Below, piece after piece: positions 9,120-18,028 of a stretch of 64,000 nt of DNA. Below the pieces are notes generated by a model. It ran no database searches and was not told where the DNA came from. It saw only the letters and a list, made by a program, of their open reading frames with translations. Numbering within the stretch: the stretch's first letter is position 1; every line of letters begins with the position of its first letter. The stretch comes from UBA2256 sp964531105 (GTDB taxonomy: Bacteria; Spirochaetota; Spirochaetia; Treponematales; Rectinemataceae), in NCBI GenBank assembly GCA_964531105.1, contig CAZHFN010000010.1, positions 4,716-68,715 of the forward strand. The letters run 5' to 3'. The position numbers were made by a program, and so were the translations under genes.

Positions 9120-9725
9120 GTGCCCATCGAATCAGGATCGAACAAACTGCCAGAAGAAGCCCTTATCGCCTTTCTCGACGGCATACGCACAGAACTATCC
9201 TCTCCCTCCGATCCCGCCATTCTTACTCAGGTCAGATCTATTTTTAGAAAGCATATCCCCCTGCATCTGCGTTCCTATGCTGCCGCCCTGTTGATATTGA
9301 GGGCAGCCGGCATTTCCAGCGGACAAGCATATAAAGCCTCGGTAAAAGCTAAACCTGTCGAAAAGTCGGAAAAACCCGATAGAACTGAAAAGATCGAAAA
9401 ACCCCAGGCTCCCCGCAAACAAGCAGTAGCAGGCACAAGCTCTAAGCCCAAACAGGAGGGCATGATCCCTCTCTTTGTATCCATGGGCAAGCGTCAGCGC
9501 CTGCGACCCCAGGAATTGAGAACGCTGATCGGAGAGAAAGCCGGCCTTGCTCCCGAAGAATTAGGCAGAGTTCACCTTTTTGATAATTATTCCTTTATCG
9601 ACGTTCCTGAAATCCAGGCAGAAAAAATAGTCGCAGCCTGCGAAGGCATGATGCTAAAAAACAGGACTCTGGAAATTAAACCAGCCAAGAAGCGGAACGA
9701 AGTTTCCAAGGACATAGAGGGTTGA
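9120..9725 (+). CDS. Putative RNA-binding protein with C-terminal DbpA-like domain
   Basis: 201 aa starting at GTG, with AAAGGAG 6 nt upstream. An N-terminal helical part (about 1-75) is followed by a Lys/Pro/Glu-rich linker (about 80-115). The C-terminal domain starts PLFVSMGKRQRLRPQELRTL and ends IVAACEGMMLKNRTLEIKPA. It resembles the RRM-like RNA-binding domain of the DEAD-box helicase DbpA, without the helicase part. A role in rRNA or mRNA binding is inferred. Its stop overlaps the start of the next gene. Confidence 0.7.
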   Translation: MPIESGSNKLPEEALIAFLDGIRTELSSPSDPAILTQVRSIFRKHIPLHLRSYAAALLILRAAGISSGQAYKASVKAKPVEKSEKPDRTEKIEKPQAPRKQAVAGTSSKPKQEGMIPLFVSMGKRQRLRPQELRTLIGEKAGLAPEELGRVHLFDNYSFIDVPEIQAEKIVAACEGMMLKNRTLEIKPAKKRNEVSKDIEG

Positions 9726-10366
9726 GTACGCGGATAGAGCAAATCCGCGTAGGCCCCTTGAGCGAGAACGTCTACGTTGTCCAGACGGTGGACAAATCCT
9801 TTCTTGTGGATCCAGGCGATGAAGCTGAGCGGATACTGGCTTTTTTACAACAAGAACACATAAACCCCGAACTTATCGTGTTTACTCACGGACACCTGGA
9901 TCATACAGCAGCATTACCTGACTTGCTTCAGAATTGGCCAACTCCTCTACCAAAAATAGCAATCCACACCAGTGATTCGGCCTACCTCGGTGCAAGAGGC
10001 GAAGCGACAAGCAAAACCCTCTTTGAACGGCTGCGCGCCTCGGTGTATTTCAAATCGGTCTGGAAAAAGATGCCCGAACCGGACATCCTGCTCAACGATG
10101 GCGATGTGCTTCCGGGAACGGGGTTTATCGTCCTTCACACACCAGGGCACAGCGCTGGATCCATTTGCCTTTATAACAAGGCAGACTCCATACTCATCTC
10201 CGGCGATACTCTCTTCAGGGATGGGGTTGGCCGGACCGACGGCCCCGACTCGGATACCCGGTCCATGCATGAAAGCCTACGAAAACTGTATCATCTTCCG
10301 CCCGAAACCACTGTCTATCCCGGCCATGGCCTACGTACGACAATCGGCAGGGAACTTAACGGCTAA
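9722..10366 (+). CDS. MBL-fold metallohydrolase (glyoxalase II-like)
   Basis: 214 aa, starting at TTG that overlaps the upstream TGA stop, which implies translational coupling. The metal-binding motif THGHLDH (His56, His58, Asp60, His61), a second His in HTPGHSAGS, Asp in ISGDTLF and the final His in YPGHG are all present. The family covers hydroxyacylglutathione hydrolase and general thioesterase-like enzymes; the exact substrate cannot be told. Confidence 0.88.
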   Translation: MSTRIEQIRVGPLSENVYVVQTVDKSFLVDPGDEAERILAFLQQEHINPELIVFTHGHLDHTAALPDLLQNWPTPLPKIAIHTSDSAYLGARGEATSKTLFERLRASVYFKSVWKKMPEPDILLNDGDVLPGTGFIVLHTPGHSAGSICLYNKADSILISGDTLFRDGVGRTDGPDSDTRSMHESLRKLYHLPPETTVYPGHGLRTTIGRELNG

Positions 10367-10370
10367 AGCC

Positions 10371-11417
10371 ATGAATTTGATAAGGAACAGAATTTTGAAG
10401 CGAACTTTTACCATTCTCTGTGCAATCGTGCTATTTTCAGCTTGCAGTCCAAACGTTGAGGGGGAAGTGTCCCGCAGCGATTTCGTGCTGGGCACCCTCT
10501 GCTCTGTACGCCTGATCGAGGGAGGATCCTCCGGAACGCTCCAGGCAGTGTTCAACCGCCTCGCACAAATAGAAGAGCGCATGAGCGCCAACAAGGATGG
10601 TACGGAAATCGCCGCGGTGAACGCAGCCGCGGGGAAAAACCCTGTCAAAGTTTCGGAAGATACCCTCTATGTCATCACCAAAGCCCTGGAATTTTCCCGC
10701 CTCACCGGAGGAGCCTTCGACCCTACGGTGGGTCCCTTAGTAAAACTCTGGAACATAGGCACAGACTACGCAGCGGTGCCTGCTCCAGCCGAACTACAGA
10801 AATCCCTCCCGCTTATCGACTATAAAGATGTGCAGATCGACCAGGCGAACCATACCGTCAAACTTGCAAAACCCGGAATGGCTATAGACCTGGGTGCGAT
10901 AGCTAAAGGCTATGCTGCCGACGAAACCGCCAGAATTCTTGCTGCCCACAAGGTCAAAGCCGCGGTGGTAGACCTGGGAGGTAATGTTCTGGTATTTGGC
11001 CAGAAAAAAGATGGTTCCCCTTGGAGAGTGGGCGTGCAGGATCCTGCCTCGGACAGAGGCGACTATCTTGGTCTAGTAAGCGGTAAGGGAATGACTGTGG
11101 TTACCTCGGGTATTTATGAACGCTTTTTTATTGAAAAAGGCGTGCGTTACCACCATATCCTGGATACAAAAACCGGATATCCTGTGGATAACGGACTAGT
11201 CTCCGTAACTATCCTCGCATCGGCCAGCATAGACGCCGATGCCCTCTCCACCTCGATATTCGCCCTGGGTTTAGAAGAAGGCATGAAGCTCGTAAAAAGT
11301 CTTCCTGGCATTAAAGCGGTATTTATAGACACGAAGCAAAATATTTACTTGAGTCCAGGCACTGAATCGATTTTTACCCTCAGCAGCACGATTTATAAAC
11401 TTGCTGAAATGAATTAA
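10371..11417 (+). CDS. apbE: FAD:protein FMN transferase, lipoprotein (ApbE/Ftp)
   Basis: Attaches FMN from FAD to Thr/Ser of exported flavoproteins, 348 aa. An N-terminal lipoprotein signal ends in the lipobox LFSAC (Cys25), so it is anchored outside the cytoplasm. ApbE blocks include GTLCSVRL, GGAFDPTVGPLVKLW, DLGAIAKGYAADE and VDLGGNVLVFG. The ATG at 10371 is chosen because the longer frame runs through the preceding gene. The likely target is the FMN-binding protein at 12727-13605. Spirochaetal Ftp (Tp0796 type) is the known counterpart. Confidence 0.93.
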   Translation: MNLIRNRILKRTFTILCAIVLFSACSPNVEGEVSRSDFVLGTLCSVRLIEGGSSGTLQAVFNRLAQIEERMSANKDGTEIAAVNAAAGKNPVKVSEDTLYVITKALEFSRLTGGAFDPTVGPLVKLWNIGTDYAAVPAPAELQKSLPLIDYKDVQIDQANHTVKLAKPGMAIDLGAIAKGYAADETARILAAHKVKAAVVDLGGNVLVFGQKKDGSPWRVGVQDPASDRGDYLGLVSGKGMTVVTSGIYERFFIEKGVRYHHILDTKTGYPVDNGLVSVTILASASIDADALSTSIFALGLEEGMKLVKSLPGIKAVFIDTKQNIYLSPGTESIFTLSSTIYKLAEMN

Positions 11418-11455
11418 TCTCTGGCAGATCCAACCGTAGCCTTTACTTTAACCAA

Positions 11456-12352
11456 TTATTCCTTCTTGGGTGCTTCCAGCTCCACCAGTTTCAGCTTGTA
11501 AAAGCACCAGGGAGCTCCAATAGCAGCCCAGACTCCAACCAGTCCATAGCGGATAAACCGAACAAGCGCCAGATGGGAAATTGCCTCGTCCTGAATGAGC
11601 ATTTTAGGAAGGCTATACACCACAAGCAGCGTGCCCAGTCCAAGGAGGTAGCGCAGCGCCTTTTTTAATAAAGTACCTTGTGCGGAAAAACGCAGATATT
11701 TGCTTGCAATGGCAAACCCTGCCGAACTGCCGAAAAAAGCCCCGGCCAACCTTGTGTCCTCAGGCATGAGAAAATTCATGCCCAGGGTTAAGGCAGCGAT
11801 TAAAATAACGCGGGACATGAGATTCCAGCGGTGCAGTAAGGCCTCTACCCTACCACCCAGTCCATAATAGGCGAGGAGAACGACAATCCCGAGTGCCCAG
11901 CCGCCGAACACATCGGTAGGGAAATGGACTCCCAGATAGATGCGGGACAAGGCAACAAGCAGCGGAATGAGGGCGAAGGCCAATATTCCCGCAACCCTGG
12001 GCAGGATAGAGAGTGCTGCCCCCCAGAACGTAAGACTAGTCTGAGAGTGCCCGGATGGAAAACCGAAACTGGATTCCTTGGCCAAGCCAAGGGAAGGATC
12101 CAAATCGTAGGGACGAGGTTGATGAAAAATTTCCTTGACATAGAGATTCAAGAAACTGGAGAAAAGTACGGCAATACCTATCCGGGCACCCGATTCACGA
12201 TGTACACACCAATAAATAAGAGGCAGCATGGCCAGTACAAAACCTTCAGATCCCAGAAAGGTAATGATCTCCATGGGCTTGAGCATGCCTGGACCCAGGG
12301 CATCCTGAACCCACCGCACAACCTCCAGACCCCAGGAAAGCATGGATTCCAC
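11456..12352 (-). CDS. PAP2-family membrane phosphatase
   Basis: Integral membrane phosphatase of 298 aa with several hydrophobic segments. The three acid-phosphatase motifs are visible: KEIFHQPRP, FPSGHSQTS and SRIYLGVHFPTD. Members dephosphorylate lipid phosphates such as undecaprenyl pyrophosphate or phosphatidate; which one is not determined. It converges on apbE with 38 nt between the stops. Confidence 0.9.
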   Translation of the reverse strand: MESMLSWGLEVVRWVQDALGPGMLKPMEIITFLGSEGFVLAMLPLIYWCVHRESGARIGIAVLFSSFLNLYVKEIFHQPRPYDLDPSLGLAKESSFGFPSGHSQTSLTFWGAALSILPRVAGILAFALIPLLVALSRIYLGVHFPTDVFGGWALGIVVLLAYYGLGGRVEALLHRWNLMSRVILIAALTLGMNFLMPEDTRLAGAFFGSSAGFAIASKYLRFSAQGTLLKKALRYLLGLGTLLVVYSLPKMLIQDEAISHLALVRFIRYGLVGVWAAIGAPWCFYKLKLVELEAPKKE

Positions 12353-12393
12353 GCGCTAGCCCTCCATCATATAACTCTCAAAAGCAAATGCCT

Positions 12394-12506
12394 CTTGTAC
12401 TACAATTGTATCAAGCCCACATACCCGCCGCAAGGCGAATATGTAAAGTTCCGGGTATGCATGAATATAGCCTGTATTGACGGATTCAAGGCGGATGTAG
12501 TACAAG
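12394..12506. repeat. Distant 12-bp inverted repeat upstream of the tRNA
   Basis: TCTTGTACTACA (12393-12404) is matched by its complement at 12496-12507, 91 nt apart. The right arm ends 10 nt before tRNA-Leu. The stretch 12353-12517 has no supported gene; a TTGACG at about 12477 could be a tRNA -35 element. Purpose of the repeat unknown. Confidence 0.35.
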
Positions 12507-12517
12507 AAGTATGCCTT

Positions 12518-12600
12518 GCCGGCATGGTGAAATGGCATACACGGTAGACTCAAAATCTGCTGCTCGCGAGGGCGTGTGGGTTCAAGTCCCACTGCCGGCA
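12518..12600 (+). tRNA. tRNA-Leu (anticodon CAA)
   Basis: 83-nt class II tRNA. The 7-bp acceptor stem GCCGGCA pairs with TGCCGGC, with discriminator A. The anticodon stem GTAGA/TCTGC (one G-T pair) frames the loop CTCAAAA, giving anticodon CAA. There is a long variable arm, and the T-stem GTGGG/CCCAC has loop TTCAAGT. CCA is not encoded. Confidence 0.95.
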
Positions 12601-12642
12601 CTAATAAAAGCGCCGAAGACGCGCACAACAAGAAGGGCAAAG

Positions 12643-12680
12643 AAAGGGGCCGTTTCGGAAAAATCCGAAACGGCCCCTTT
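12643..12680. terminator. Strong terminator between tRNA-Leu and the FMN-binding gene
   Basis: Perfect 17-bp stem (12643-12659 with 12664-12680), AAAA loop and T-rich flanks on both sides. It can serve both the plus-strand tRNA and the minus-strand gene that ends at 12727. Confidence 0.9.
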
Positions 12681-12726
12681 TCTCTTCATCAGTTCCCCCA
12701 ACAAGCTTCGAGGAACTGATTACAGA

Positions 12727-13605
12727 TTAGAACTGTATTGTCAGATCGGCGATAGCCATCATATAGGCGGTCTGGAGTTCCAGCGAATAGTGCTGGAAAT
12801 CAGAGTAGGTAGCGCCGGTGACGACATCGGCTACTGCATAGACCATATCATCGGCTACATTGTAGGTAGCAACATTGGCCTTGGCATCGATGCTCTTGTC
12901 CTCGACCACCGCAAGCTTCACCTTTTTGAGGGTGGCATCGGCAAATTTAGCTGTGGGCTTGGCCTTGAAGAAGTCCAGAGTGGCCTTATTGTTGTAACGA
13001 TAACCGATGGAGTTCGCGCTCAGGGGCATATAGACAGAATCCTTGTTGGCCTTGTCCATGTGACCGTAATGTACAGTTTCGGAAGCTTTTTTTCCTACCG
13101 TAACCTTGAGTCCGTCGATCTTTACATTGACCAGCTTGTCTTCCCTTGCGGCCTTCACATAGGCTTCGGCACGGATGGGGTTGGACATTAGACCCTCGAA
13201 ATCCCGCTCGTACTGCCGGGCAGGCTTGGAAAAGCCATTGGCGCTGGGGGTGTACTGCGACCATACTCCGGGACCCTTGCCGGTAGGATCGTTGTAGACA
13301 TAGAACATGTAGCCTTTAACCTCAGGGTCCTTGGAGCCTAAATTGGCGAAAGGGTCCGGAACACGCACAACCGCGCCATCCACGATTGCTTTTCCATCGG
13401 GCGAATTGTTCTCAGCCCAACCGCCCGGTCCCTGCCACTCTTCAAGCGAGGCGGAAGTTACCTTGGCGCTGTGATCGACGGTTACGGTGGCAGCCCCAAC
13501 GTAGCCTCCCTGATGGGCAACGAAATACTTGGTCGCAGTCTGCGCGAATGCTACGCTTCCGAGCGCTGCGAAGACGATAAGAATAGCGATGAATTTACGG
13601 TTCAT
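12727..13605 (-). CDS. Exported FMN-binding-domain protein, predicted covalent flavoprotein
   Basis: 292 aa with a classical signal peptide (MNRKFIAILIVFAALGSVAFA) and an ideal AAAGGAGG ribosome site. Near the C-terminus DVVTGAT (residues 260-266) matches exactly the ApbE flavinylation motif D-x-x-[ST]-G-A-[ST]; Thr266 is the predicted FMN site. An N-terminal segment GGYVGAATVTVD resembles the start of an FMN_bind fold. Together with lipoprotein ApbE 1.3 kb away this suggests an envelope redox protein, comparable in principle to PplA-type extracellular electron carriers (inference). The electron donor is not in the window. Confidence 0.85.
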   Translation of the reverse strand: MNRKFIAILIVFAALGSVAFAQTATKYFVAHQGGYVGAATVTVDHSAKVTSASLEEWQGPGGWAENNSPDGKAIVDGAVVRVPDPFANLGSKDPEVKGYMFYVYNDPTGKGPGVWSQYTPSANGFSKPARQYERDFEGLMSNPIRAEAYVKAAREDKLVNVKIDGLKVTVGKKASETVHYGHMDKANKDSVYMPLSANSIGYRYNNKATLDFFKAKPTAKFADATLKKVKLAVVEDKSIDAKANVATYNVADDMVYAVADVVTGATYSDFQHYSLELQTAYMMAIADLTIQF

Positions 13606-13741
13606 TCGTATTCCTCCTTTGAATGTACGCCGAGCCGAATGGCCGGCGAGGAGAAATACTACATCCGCACATATAAATCTGGCAATATATAAAACCTAAA
13701 ATATCGAAACTTTTTTAACTTTTTTTACATTATTTACACCG

Positions 13742-14890
13742 TTAAAAATGAAGCATGAAGGTGACATCCCAAAAAAACCTCTCCTTATCGGTAAAATAAA
13801 AGGCATCATGCAAGGGGTCGGCGCCGGGAAATTTCAGGCCTGCCCTGAGCCCCAAGTATGCGAAGTCGAGAATATTAAGCGCAAGAGCGCCCCCTGTGGA
13901 GCAGAGAAAGCCGTCCTTGTCGGTGACGGGACTTCCATAGAGCCTGGAAAAAAGCCCTGCATCGCCGAAAAGATAGGCGATTGGCCTGATGTTGGCCATG
14001 CCGAAAAGCCCAGGACCGATCAGCCTGAGTTCGGCCGAAGCAGCTGCCTTGGTCGCCGCCTCGTAGCCCCAGGGCTGAAAACCGCGCACAGAAGTACCTA
14101 GTCCGCTGCGCAAATACCTGCCACCAAAGCTGGTGAGCACATACAAGGGGACATTATCGCCCCATGCCAGATCAGCAGTGACATAAGCGCCTGCGTAGGC
14201 CGAGATGGCCTTAAGGTCATCATCACCCAGGCTGAAAATGGGCAAATATCCTTCCATGTTGGCCGATATCCTGAAAAAGTCGCTACCGCCCTGGAATCCC
14301 AGAGCCTTGGGTGCCCACTCAGCCGAAAGCTCCCCGGCATATCCGCTTATAAGCCGCCGCGGAGTTTTCTCAATAGTGGATACCTGCAGGCCCGCCAGAC
14401 CGGAGAGCGCTAAAAGCTCCGATGCATCGGGGAAGAGGGTTGTGCCCAATAAAGGCGAATTACCCTCATACCTGCCCCTGGCCAGACCAAAAACCTCCAC
14501 CCCCGGCCATGCGGCATCAAGGCTAGGCCTGAAGAGAAGACCCGTATCCACCTCCACATTGGGCCAGTGAAACCAATGCTTCTGAAGGCTCGAATCAAAG
14601 GCAGTGGGCTTAGCCAGATGACTCCCATCGCTGTCGTTTCTTAAAATAAGCCTATCCTCATATCCCCCCGCAAGGCGAAGCGATAGCAAGAGCCCATCGT
14701 CGGAAACAGGAAGGGCAAACTCGAGATCAGCCCCCAGTGGTACGGGAATAAAACCTAATAACGCATTGTTGAACCTCACCCCGTTCAGGGTAAATTCCAG
14801 GCCTTGCGCCCCTGCGGCTGCGAGAGAAACCAGCAAAAAGACCACGATAACCGCTGATCTATGAAGATGCTTGTACGATATGTGCTTCAT
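13742..14890 (-). CDS. Predicted outer-membrane beta-barrel protein
   Basis: 382 aa. A signal peptide (hydrophobic VIVVFLLVSLAAAGAQG) is followed by alternating polar/hydrophobic strands rich in Gly, Leu and aromatics. The protein ends in Phe (FFWDVTFMLHF), the usual C-terminal signature for barrel insertion. GGGGGAG precedes the ATG. No specific family is recognised. Divergent from the flippase-like gene at 14951. Confidence 0.6.
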   Translation of the reverse strand: MKHISYKHLHRSAVIVVFLLVSLAAAGAQGLEFTLNGVRFNNALLGFIPVPLGADLEFALPVSDDGLLLSLRLAGGYEDRLILRNDSDGSHLAKPTAFDSSLQKHWFHWPNVEVDTGLLFRPSLDAAWPGVEVFGLARGRYEGNSPLLGTTLFPDASELLALSGLAGLQVSTIEKTPRRLISGYAGELSAEWAPKALGFQGGSDFFRISANMEGYLPIFSLGDDDLKAISAYAGAYVTADLAWGDNVPLYVLTSFGGRYLRSGLGTSVRGFQPWGYEAATKAAASAELRLIGPGLFGMANIRPIAYLFGDAGLFSRLYGSPVTDKDGFLCSTGGALALNILDFAYLGLRAGLKFPGADPLHDAFYFTDKERFFWDVTFMLHF

Positions 14891-14950
14891 CGCTCTCCCC
14901 CTGTGCTACCTCTTGCAAAGGCTAGCATAGGTGAAGGTATATTTCCATGC

Positions 14951-16141
14951 ATGGGCGCAGAGCCGAAAACAAGAAAAACCAACCAGGAAGATCGCAAGCT
15001 TCTTAAGCACTTTCTTATCGCGGTACTGGCCGGGCTTTGCATTAATGTTATCATCGGCTTGCTTCTAGACGCCGAGGAACTCGCCGAAGCCCTCTCGAGA
15101 GCCAACATCTTCCTTGTCCTCCTGCCTTTCGCAATGATCTTTCTCATCTTTTTCATAGACAGCCTGCGCTTTAAGCTCATCTTCTATCGATTTAAAATTA
15201 AAATTTCCTTCAGAGACAGTTTTTTCAACAACCTCCTGGGTCACTTTTTCTCCTCCATCACCCCCGGCTCGGTGGGAGGACAACCATTTCAAGTACTCAA
15301 TTTTTCCAAGCTCGGTATAGATGCCGCCACAGCCTCAAATGTCGTTTTTTCCAGGCTTATTGAAGGCAATATCGTTCAGCTAATCATCATCGCCCTCTTT
15401 TTCCACCGGGGCATCGGCATGATGGCCAGGCTGGGTAAGGGAGCCTACCTGCTTTCGGCCGGAATGGTTGTCACCATCATCGTGACCATCGTGCTTACCC
15501 TGGGATTTCTCAACCCCCATCTTCTAGGCAGGCTCGCTCTCAAGCTGGAAAAATCTAGGCTGGGCAGAGGCATTTCCCGGATTACGCGGAATACGCACTG
15601 GGCAGAGAAAATTTCAACCTGGAGCGAAGACCTGAGTAGCGGTTTCAAGATTTTGTGGAAACACAATACTTTTTTCATGGTCATGGACATTCTGGGCACG
15701 GCGATAACCCAGACAATTTGGGCTCTCTCGCTCTACATCCCACTGGCCGTGCTGTCGGGCACAACCCCGCCCTTCCAGGACTTCCTTCTCTCTTACTGTC
15801 TCTGCGGCCTCTTGTCCCTCTTCGTACCTACCCCCGGGGCTTCGGGCAGCACCGAGGCATCTTACCTTCTAGTAATGGGAACCCTCACCGGCAAACCAGC
15901 GGCCACATTGAGCGCGATTCTGGTCTGGCGGGTGGGCACCTACTACCTACACCTTCTCGTGGGCGGCTTCAAATATTTTACAACAAGAGTACCTCGAAGC
16001 GTGTACAAGAAAGACAAATGGGGCATCCTCCGCAGAATCAGGCAGAAGCGCCCCAGCATTAAAAAAGATCAAAACGACAACCTAGCCCATAAGAATTCTG
16101 GGCAGGAAAGTGCTCAATCCGGGGAAGAACGTAATAAGTAA
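14951..16141 (+). CDS. Lysylphosphatidylglycerol synthase TM-region-like / UPF0104 membrane protein
   Basis: 396 aa with about eight hydrophobic segments. Family features include the TPGSVGGQPFQVLNFSKLG block (about residue 100) and the C-terminal PTPGASGSTEASYLLVMG block. Stand-alone versions of this domain act as lipid flippase-like or unknown-function integral proteins, without the aminoacyl-transfer domain. The upstream in-frame ATG at 14861 lies within the divergent gene, so 14951 is preferred. Its 3' end overlaps the convergent dctM by 60 bp. Confidence 0.8.
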   Translation: MGAEPKTRKTNQEDRKLLKHFLIAVLAGLCINVIIGLLLDAEELAEALSRANIFLVLLPFAMIFLIFFIDSLRFKLIFYRFKIKISFRDSFFNNLLGHFFSSITPGSVGGQPFQVLNFSKLGIDAATASNVVFSRLIEGNIVQLIIIALFFHRGIGMMARLGKGAYLLSAGMVVTIIVTIVLTLGFLNPHLLGRLALKLEKSRLGRGISRITRNTHWAEKISTWSEDLSSGFKILWKHNTFFMVMDILGTAITQTIWALSLYIPLAVLSGTTPPFQDFLLSYCLCGLLSLFVPTPGASGSTEASYLLVMGTLTGKPAATLSAILVWRVGTYYLHLLVGGFKYFTTRVPRSVYKKDKWGILRRIRQKRPSIKKDQNDNLAHKNSGQESAQSGEERNK

Positions 16142-17353
16142 GAGAACGATAAGCGCAATGGCAAAGGGACCCCAGATAGCCTTGCTGAGCCTTGCCAGTG
16201 ACATCCCCGTGATCCCGCAAATGGAAAAGAGAACCCCGCCCACCGGCGGCGTGATCAAGCCCAGCACAAGGTTAAAACAGACAATAACACCCAGGTGTAT
16301 GGGATCAATGCCCAACTGGGCCGCCATGGGAGCCAGCACTGGAACCACGATGGTCAGTGCAGGAGCCGTCTCCAGGGGAATACCTAATAACAGCAGCCCG
16401 ATATTCATGAGCATAAGCGTGATGAGCGGAGTGACATGGGCCTGGTTGAGCCATGCCACCATCTGTTGAGGAAGCTGCTCCACCGCCACAACCCAGGCGA
16501 AGGGTTCGGAAAGCCCCAAGAGCAGCATGATCATCCCGGTTTCCAGTCCCGACTTTAAAAAAATGTCGAAGAGCTTGTTACACTTGAGTTTTTTATACAG
16601 CAAAAAATCGACAATGAAGGCATAGACCACCGCAACGCCCGCCGCTTCGGTGGGAGTAAAAATACCGCCTAGAATACCGCCAAGAATGATAACAGGCATG
16701 AAAATGGCGGGCAGGGCTTTCCAGGTTCCCCGGGCTACATCATTCAGGCTAGCCCTGGGCTGGACGGGGTATTTCCTCCGCCGAGCCACAACATACATAT
16801 AAATCATCAGACTTATCACTAGAATCAAGCCCGGCACTATTCCCGCTAGAAAAAGTTTAGCGATGGAAACGTTAGCGATTACCCCATAGATTATGAAAGG
16901 GATGCTAGGCGGAATGATTGGCCCCAGGCATGCTGCGGTAGCTGTCAGGGCTCCCGCTACATCTTCATCGTACTTGGACTTTACCATGATGGGAATGAGA
17001 ACTCCGCCTATCGCCACAGCGGTAGCCACCGCTGAACCGGTAATCGCAGCAAAAATGGCGCTGGCTAAAATTGTCGCCAGACCTAGACCTCCCCGTATGT
17101 GACCCAGAAGAAGCCGCGCAAAGTTGGCTAGTTCCTCCGTTATCCCCGATTCGTTCATCAAATTGCCGGCAAGCATGAAAAGGGGAATAGCCAGGAGTGA
17201 AAAAGATGCCATACCCGCATAGGTGGTCTGAATAAGCTGGGTAAAAAAACCGTCGGGAATAAAATAGATAAAAGCTGCCCCGCCCAAGCCCACGGCCACA
17301 GGCAAGCCCAGTAAAAGAAGAACGACAAACCCTACAAGGAAGACAATGAACAT
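16082..17353 (-). CDS. dctM: TRAP transporter large permease DctM
   Basis: Membrane subunit that carries the solute in a TRAP symporter, 423 aa with about 12 hydrophobic segments. Family blocks are LPVAVGLGGAAF, SSFSLLAIPLFMLAG-like SFSLLAIPLFMLAGNLM, AAITGSAVATAVAIG and GPIIPPSIPFIIYG. The start is ATG 17353, one base after the dctQ stop; the longer frame overlaps dctQ without a ribosome site. The substrate class (C4-dicarboxylate, sialate, uronate) cannot be told. Confidence 0.93.
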   Translation of the reverse strand: MFIVFLVGFVVLLLLGLPVAVGLGGAAFIYFIPDGFFTQLIQTTYAGMASFSLLAIPLFMLAGNLMNESGITEELANFARLLLGHIRGGLGLATILASAIFAAITGSAVATAVAIGGVLIPIMVKSKYDEDVAGALTATAACLGPIIPPSIPFIIYGVIANVSIAKLFLAGIVPGLILVISLMIYMYVVARRRKYPVQPRASLNDVARGTWKALPAIFMPVIILGGILGGIFTPTEAAGVAVVYAFIVDFLLYKKLKCNKLFDIFLKSGLETGMIMLLLGLSEPFAWVVAVEQLPQQMVAWLNQAHVTPLITLMLMNIGLLLLGIPLETAPALTIVVPVLAPMAAQLGIDPIHLGVIVCFNLVLGLITPPVGGVLFSICGITGMSLARLSKAIWGPFAIALIVLLLITFFPGLSTFLPRILMG

Positions 17354-17354
17354 C

Positions 17355-17903
17355 TCAGGCCTCCCCGGAGTTTTTTCGGTCCTGAGTAGACGCGGAGGCA
17401 CTCACAGCCGTGCCTGAACCGGATATGCGAAGCCTTGCCAGGAAAGAAAGCGCTTCTTCCAGGGTGAATATGAACATGATGGCGAAGCCCACCGGCAAGG
17501 CCGCATAGGGAATTGCCATGGGTAGCCGCATCGCGGCCGAAAGCTGCCTTGAGTTAAAAATGGTCTGTTTAATGCCAAAATACACCAGGACGCCCAGGAA
17601 AATGAACATGAAAAGAAAGCCCACAATCTCTAAAAAGGCTCCTAAAGCCTTAGGAGCCTTTTCTATAAGGGTCCGTATGCCTACCTGATATCCCTTTCGC
17701 AATCCCACTGCCGCACCCATCATCGATGCCCACACGAGAGAGAACAATGCCGTTTCGTCGGTCCAGATAGGGGTATTCCTGAGCACATAGCGGGAAAAAA
17801 CAGTGATCGGAATTGTGATTGCGATTATGGCCATGGAGACAACCAGAAGCAGGCTCGCTCCCTTGGCCAACGCATCGTTACATTTACGCAAAAATGACAC
17901 CAT
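17355..17903 (-). CDS. dctQ: TRAP transporter small permease DctQ
   Basis: 182 aa with four hydrophobic segments typical of DctQ, including RYVLRNTPIWTDETALFSLVW, the conserved stretch in TM2. The start at 17903 is fixed by AAGGAGG just upstream; an ORF reaching 17951 has no such site. It lies between the substrate-binding protein and DctM, separated from dctP by a hairpin. Confidence 0.92.
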   Translation of the reverse strand: MVSFLRKCNDALAKGASLLLVVSMAIIAITIPITVFSRYVLRNTPIWTDETALFSLVWASMMGAAVGLRKGYQVGIRTLIEKAPKALGAFLEIVGFLFMFIFLGVLVYFGIKQTIFNSRQLSAAMRLPMAIPYAALPVGFAIMFIFTLEEALSFLARLRISGSGTAVSASASTQDRKNSGEA

Positions 17904-17954
17904 TTCCTCCTTGCATGCCCCGACCTTTACCCTTGTCTGCCCGTATAGCATAAG

Positions 17955-17984
17955 ATCCGGGCCTCCCCGTAGGGAAGCCCGGAT
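17955..17984 (-). terminator. Intercistronic hairpin between dctP and dctQ
   Basis: ATCCGGGC (17955-17962) pairs with GCCCGGAT (17977-17984), with additional C/G pairing inside. There is no T-run. It lies after dctP and before the dctQ ribosome site; such elements usually make the binding protein more abundant than the permease. Confidence 0.6.
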
Positions 17985-18028
17985 AGTACGTGAAAAATTA
18001 TCTACCTTAAGGTTGTGAAGACGCTATT

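Noticed and set aside
8864..9220. 118-codon minus-strand ORF across the triple-hairpin region
   Set aside because: Low-complexity translation through palindromes and antisense to the start of a real gene.
9972..10370. Long N-terminal extension of ApbE
   Set aside because: It reads through the MBL hydrolase in another frame; the lipoprotein signal starts at 10371.
12356..12640. 94-codon minus-strand ORF
   Set aside because: It runs antisense through the tRNA-Leu gene and its leader and has no protein-like features.
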